A stretch of 64,000 nt of DNA from Candidatus Proximibacter danicus. GTDB lineage: Bacteria; Pseudomonadota; Gammaproteobacteria; Burkholderiales; Rhodocyclaceae. This document shows, in pieces, positions 63,342 to 64,000 of the stretch; the first letter of the stretch is position 1, and each line of letters begins with the position of its first letter. The notes beneath the pieces were generated by a model. It was given only the letters and a program-made list of their open reading frames with translations, ran no database searches and was not told where the DNA came from. Both the position numbers and the translations under genes were made by a program. The DNA is taken from the NCBI GenBank assembly GCA_016710885.1, contig JADJUC010000004.1, positions 1 through 64,000 on the forward strand. The letters are read 5' to 3'.

Positions 63342-64000
63342 ATGGTGTCTGGTGTTTCCCGTGTTGTTGCCTTGTCGTTGCTGGTTTTCGTAACCGCTTG
63401 CAGCTCGTTGGGCCTTGAATCGAAAAAATCGAGTACAAATCGGCGGGCAAGGCGCCGACGTTGGAAACGCCTCCGGACCTGGTTGCGCCAGCGCGGGATG
63501 ATCGTTTTGCCGTGCCGGATATCGGCGGCAAAGGGAGTGCGACTTACTCCGCCTACGCCAATGAACGTACACCTGAAGGCAAAGCGGCCAAAGGCAGCGA
63601 AGTTTTGCCTGATGTCGACAAGGCGCGCATCGAGCGCTCCGGAAATCAGCGCTGGCTTGTCGTTGCTGGCACGCCCGACAAGGTTTGGGGCACGGTCAAG
63701 GATTTCTGGCAGGAGAACGGTCTGCTGATTACGGTTGAGCAGCCTGAAGCCGGTGTCATGGAAACCGACTGGGCGGAAAATCGCGCCAAAATTCCGCAGG
63801 ATTTGATTCGGAATTTCCTCGGCAAGGTCCTCGATTCGCTCTACTCCACCGCCGAGCGAGACAAGTTCAGAACGCGTCTGGAGCCCGGTGCGGAGCCAGG
63901 AACTACCGAAATTTATGTCAGCCATCGTGGCATGTACGAAGTCTTCGTTTCAGAGGGTAAGGACCAGACCAAGTGGCAGCCGCGCCCAGCTGATCCCGAC
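63342..64000 (+). pseudogene. bamC: BamC outer-membrane lipoprotein, frameshifted and cut by window edge
   Basis: The start has a lipoprotein signal (VVALSLLVFVTACSSLGLES) with the lipid-bearing Cys near residue 20. At the six-A run 63423-63428 the frame breaks; with one more A the reading KKIEYKSAGKAP continues unbroken to the window end (LVAPARDDRFAVPDIGG, NQRWLVVAGTPDKVW, GMYEVFVSEGKDQTKW). This matches BamC (NlpB), a part of the barrel-assembly machine, and its position after dapA fits. The C-terminal part lies outside the window. Confidence 0.82.

Noticed and set aside
63423..63428. Programmed slippage to express bamC, or similar recoding in pcm
   Set aside because: No slippery heptamer with a downstream structure is seen, and homopolymer error is the simpler explanation.

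Overview
The window is a chromosomal segment of a GC-rich Gram-negative bacterium, most likely a betaproteobacterium of the order Rhodocyclales (Dechloromonas/Azonexus-like). The evidence is a circularly permuted tmRNA gene of the betaproteobacterial type with tag ANDERFAMAA, an aroA-cmk fusion gene, the orders surE-pcm-nlpD-rpoS, rpsA-ihfB-lapA-lapB-rfaE1-rfaD-cysM and thrS-infC-rpmI-rplT-pheS-pheT-ihfA-merR, and a bacteriohemerythrin-histidine kinase. The organism call is inference; no 16S gene is present.

Layout. 0-9.8 kb: edge of a membrane-anchored protein, a Methyltransf_32 methyltransferase, tRNA-Arg(CCT), the ABC-F ATPase Uup with a DUF1415 protein, small cysteine-rich proteins, a Crp/Fnr remnant, a two-receiver response regulator facing an HDOD protein, a frame-broken truC and a YchJ-type protein. 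9.9-18.7 kb, all on the minus strand: a heavy-metal efflux island (CzcI-like protein, TolC-type channel, a membrane-anchored protein, CzcB/CusB adaptor, CzcA/CusA pump, a periplasmic protein, DUF411 protein) preceded by a chromate transporter. 18.7-23.6 kb: hemerythrin-kinase, glpK and glpD. 23.6-28.2 kb: permuted tmRNA, gph, ubiG, an MTA/SAH deaminase gene and two related OmpA-like genes. 28.4-37.2 kb: gyrA and an amino-acid operon (serC, pheA, hisC, tyrA, aroA-cmk). 37.4-44.6 kb: rpsA, ihfB, lapAB, two heptose genes that are both broken, cysM and an exonuclease. 44.7-52.4 kb: tRNA-Val, thrS through merR, tRNA-Pro. 52.5-64 kb: RNase H, surE-pcm-nlpD-rpoS, mltB-tgpA-DUF58-moxR, an HDAC-family gene, dapA and the start of bamC.

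The genes are mostly core metabolism, translation and envelope functions. The accessory part is the metal/chromate island with its sensor kinase. No phage, transposase, integrase or CRISPR array is visible.

The most striking overall property is about ten genes with a reading-frame lesion (usually one base, several in short homopolymers). This may reflect sequencing or assembly error, but every lesion falls in a gene usually regarded as dispensable, and two adjacent lesions hit consecutive steps of ADP-heptose synthesis. No clearly new system was found. The best items for a second look are the paired rfaE1/rfaD lesions, the permuted tmRNA with a very short spacer, the truncated hemerythrin-kinase coupled to chrA, and a G-quadruplex-like insertion inside glpD.
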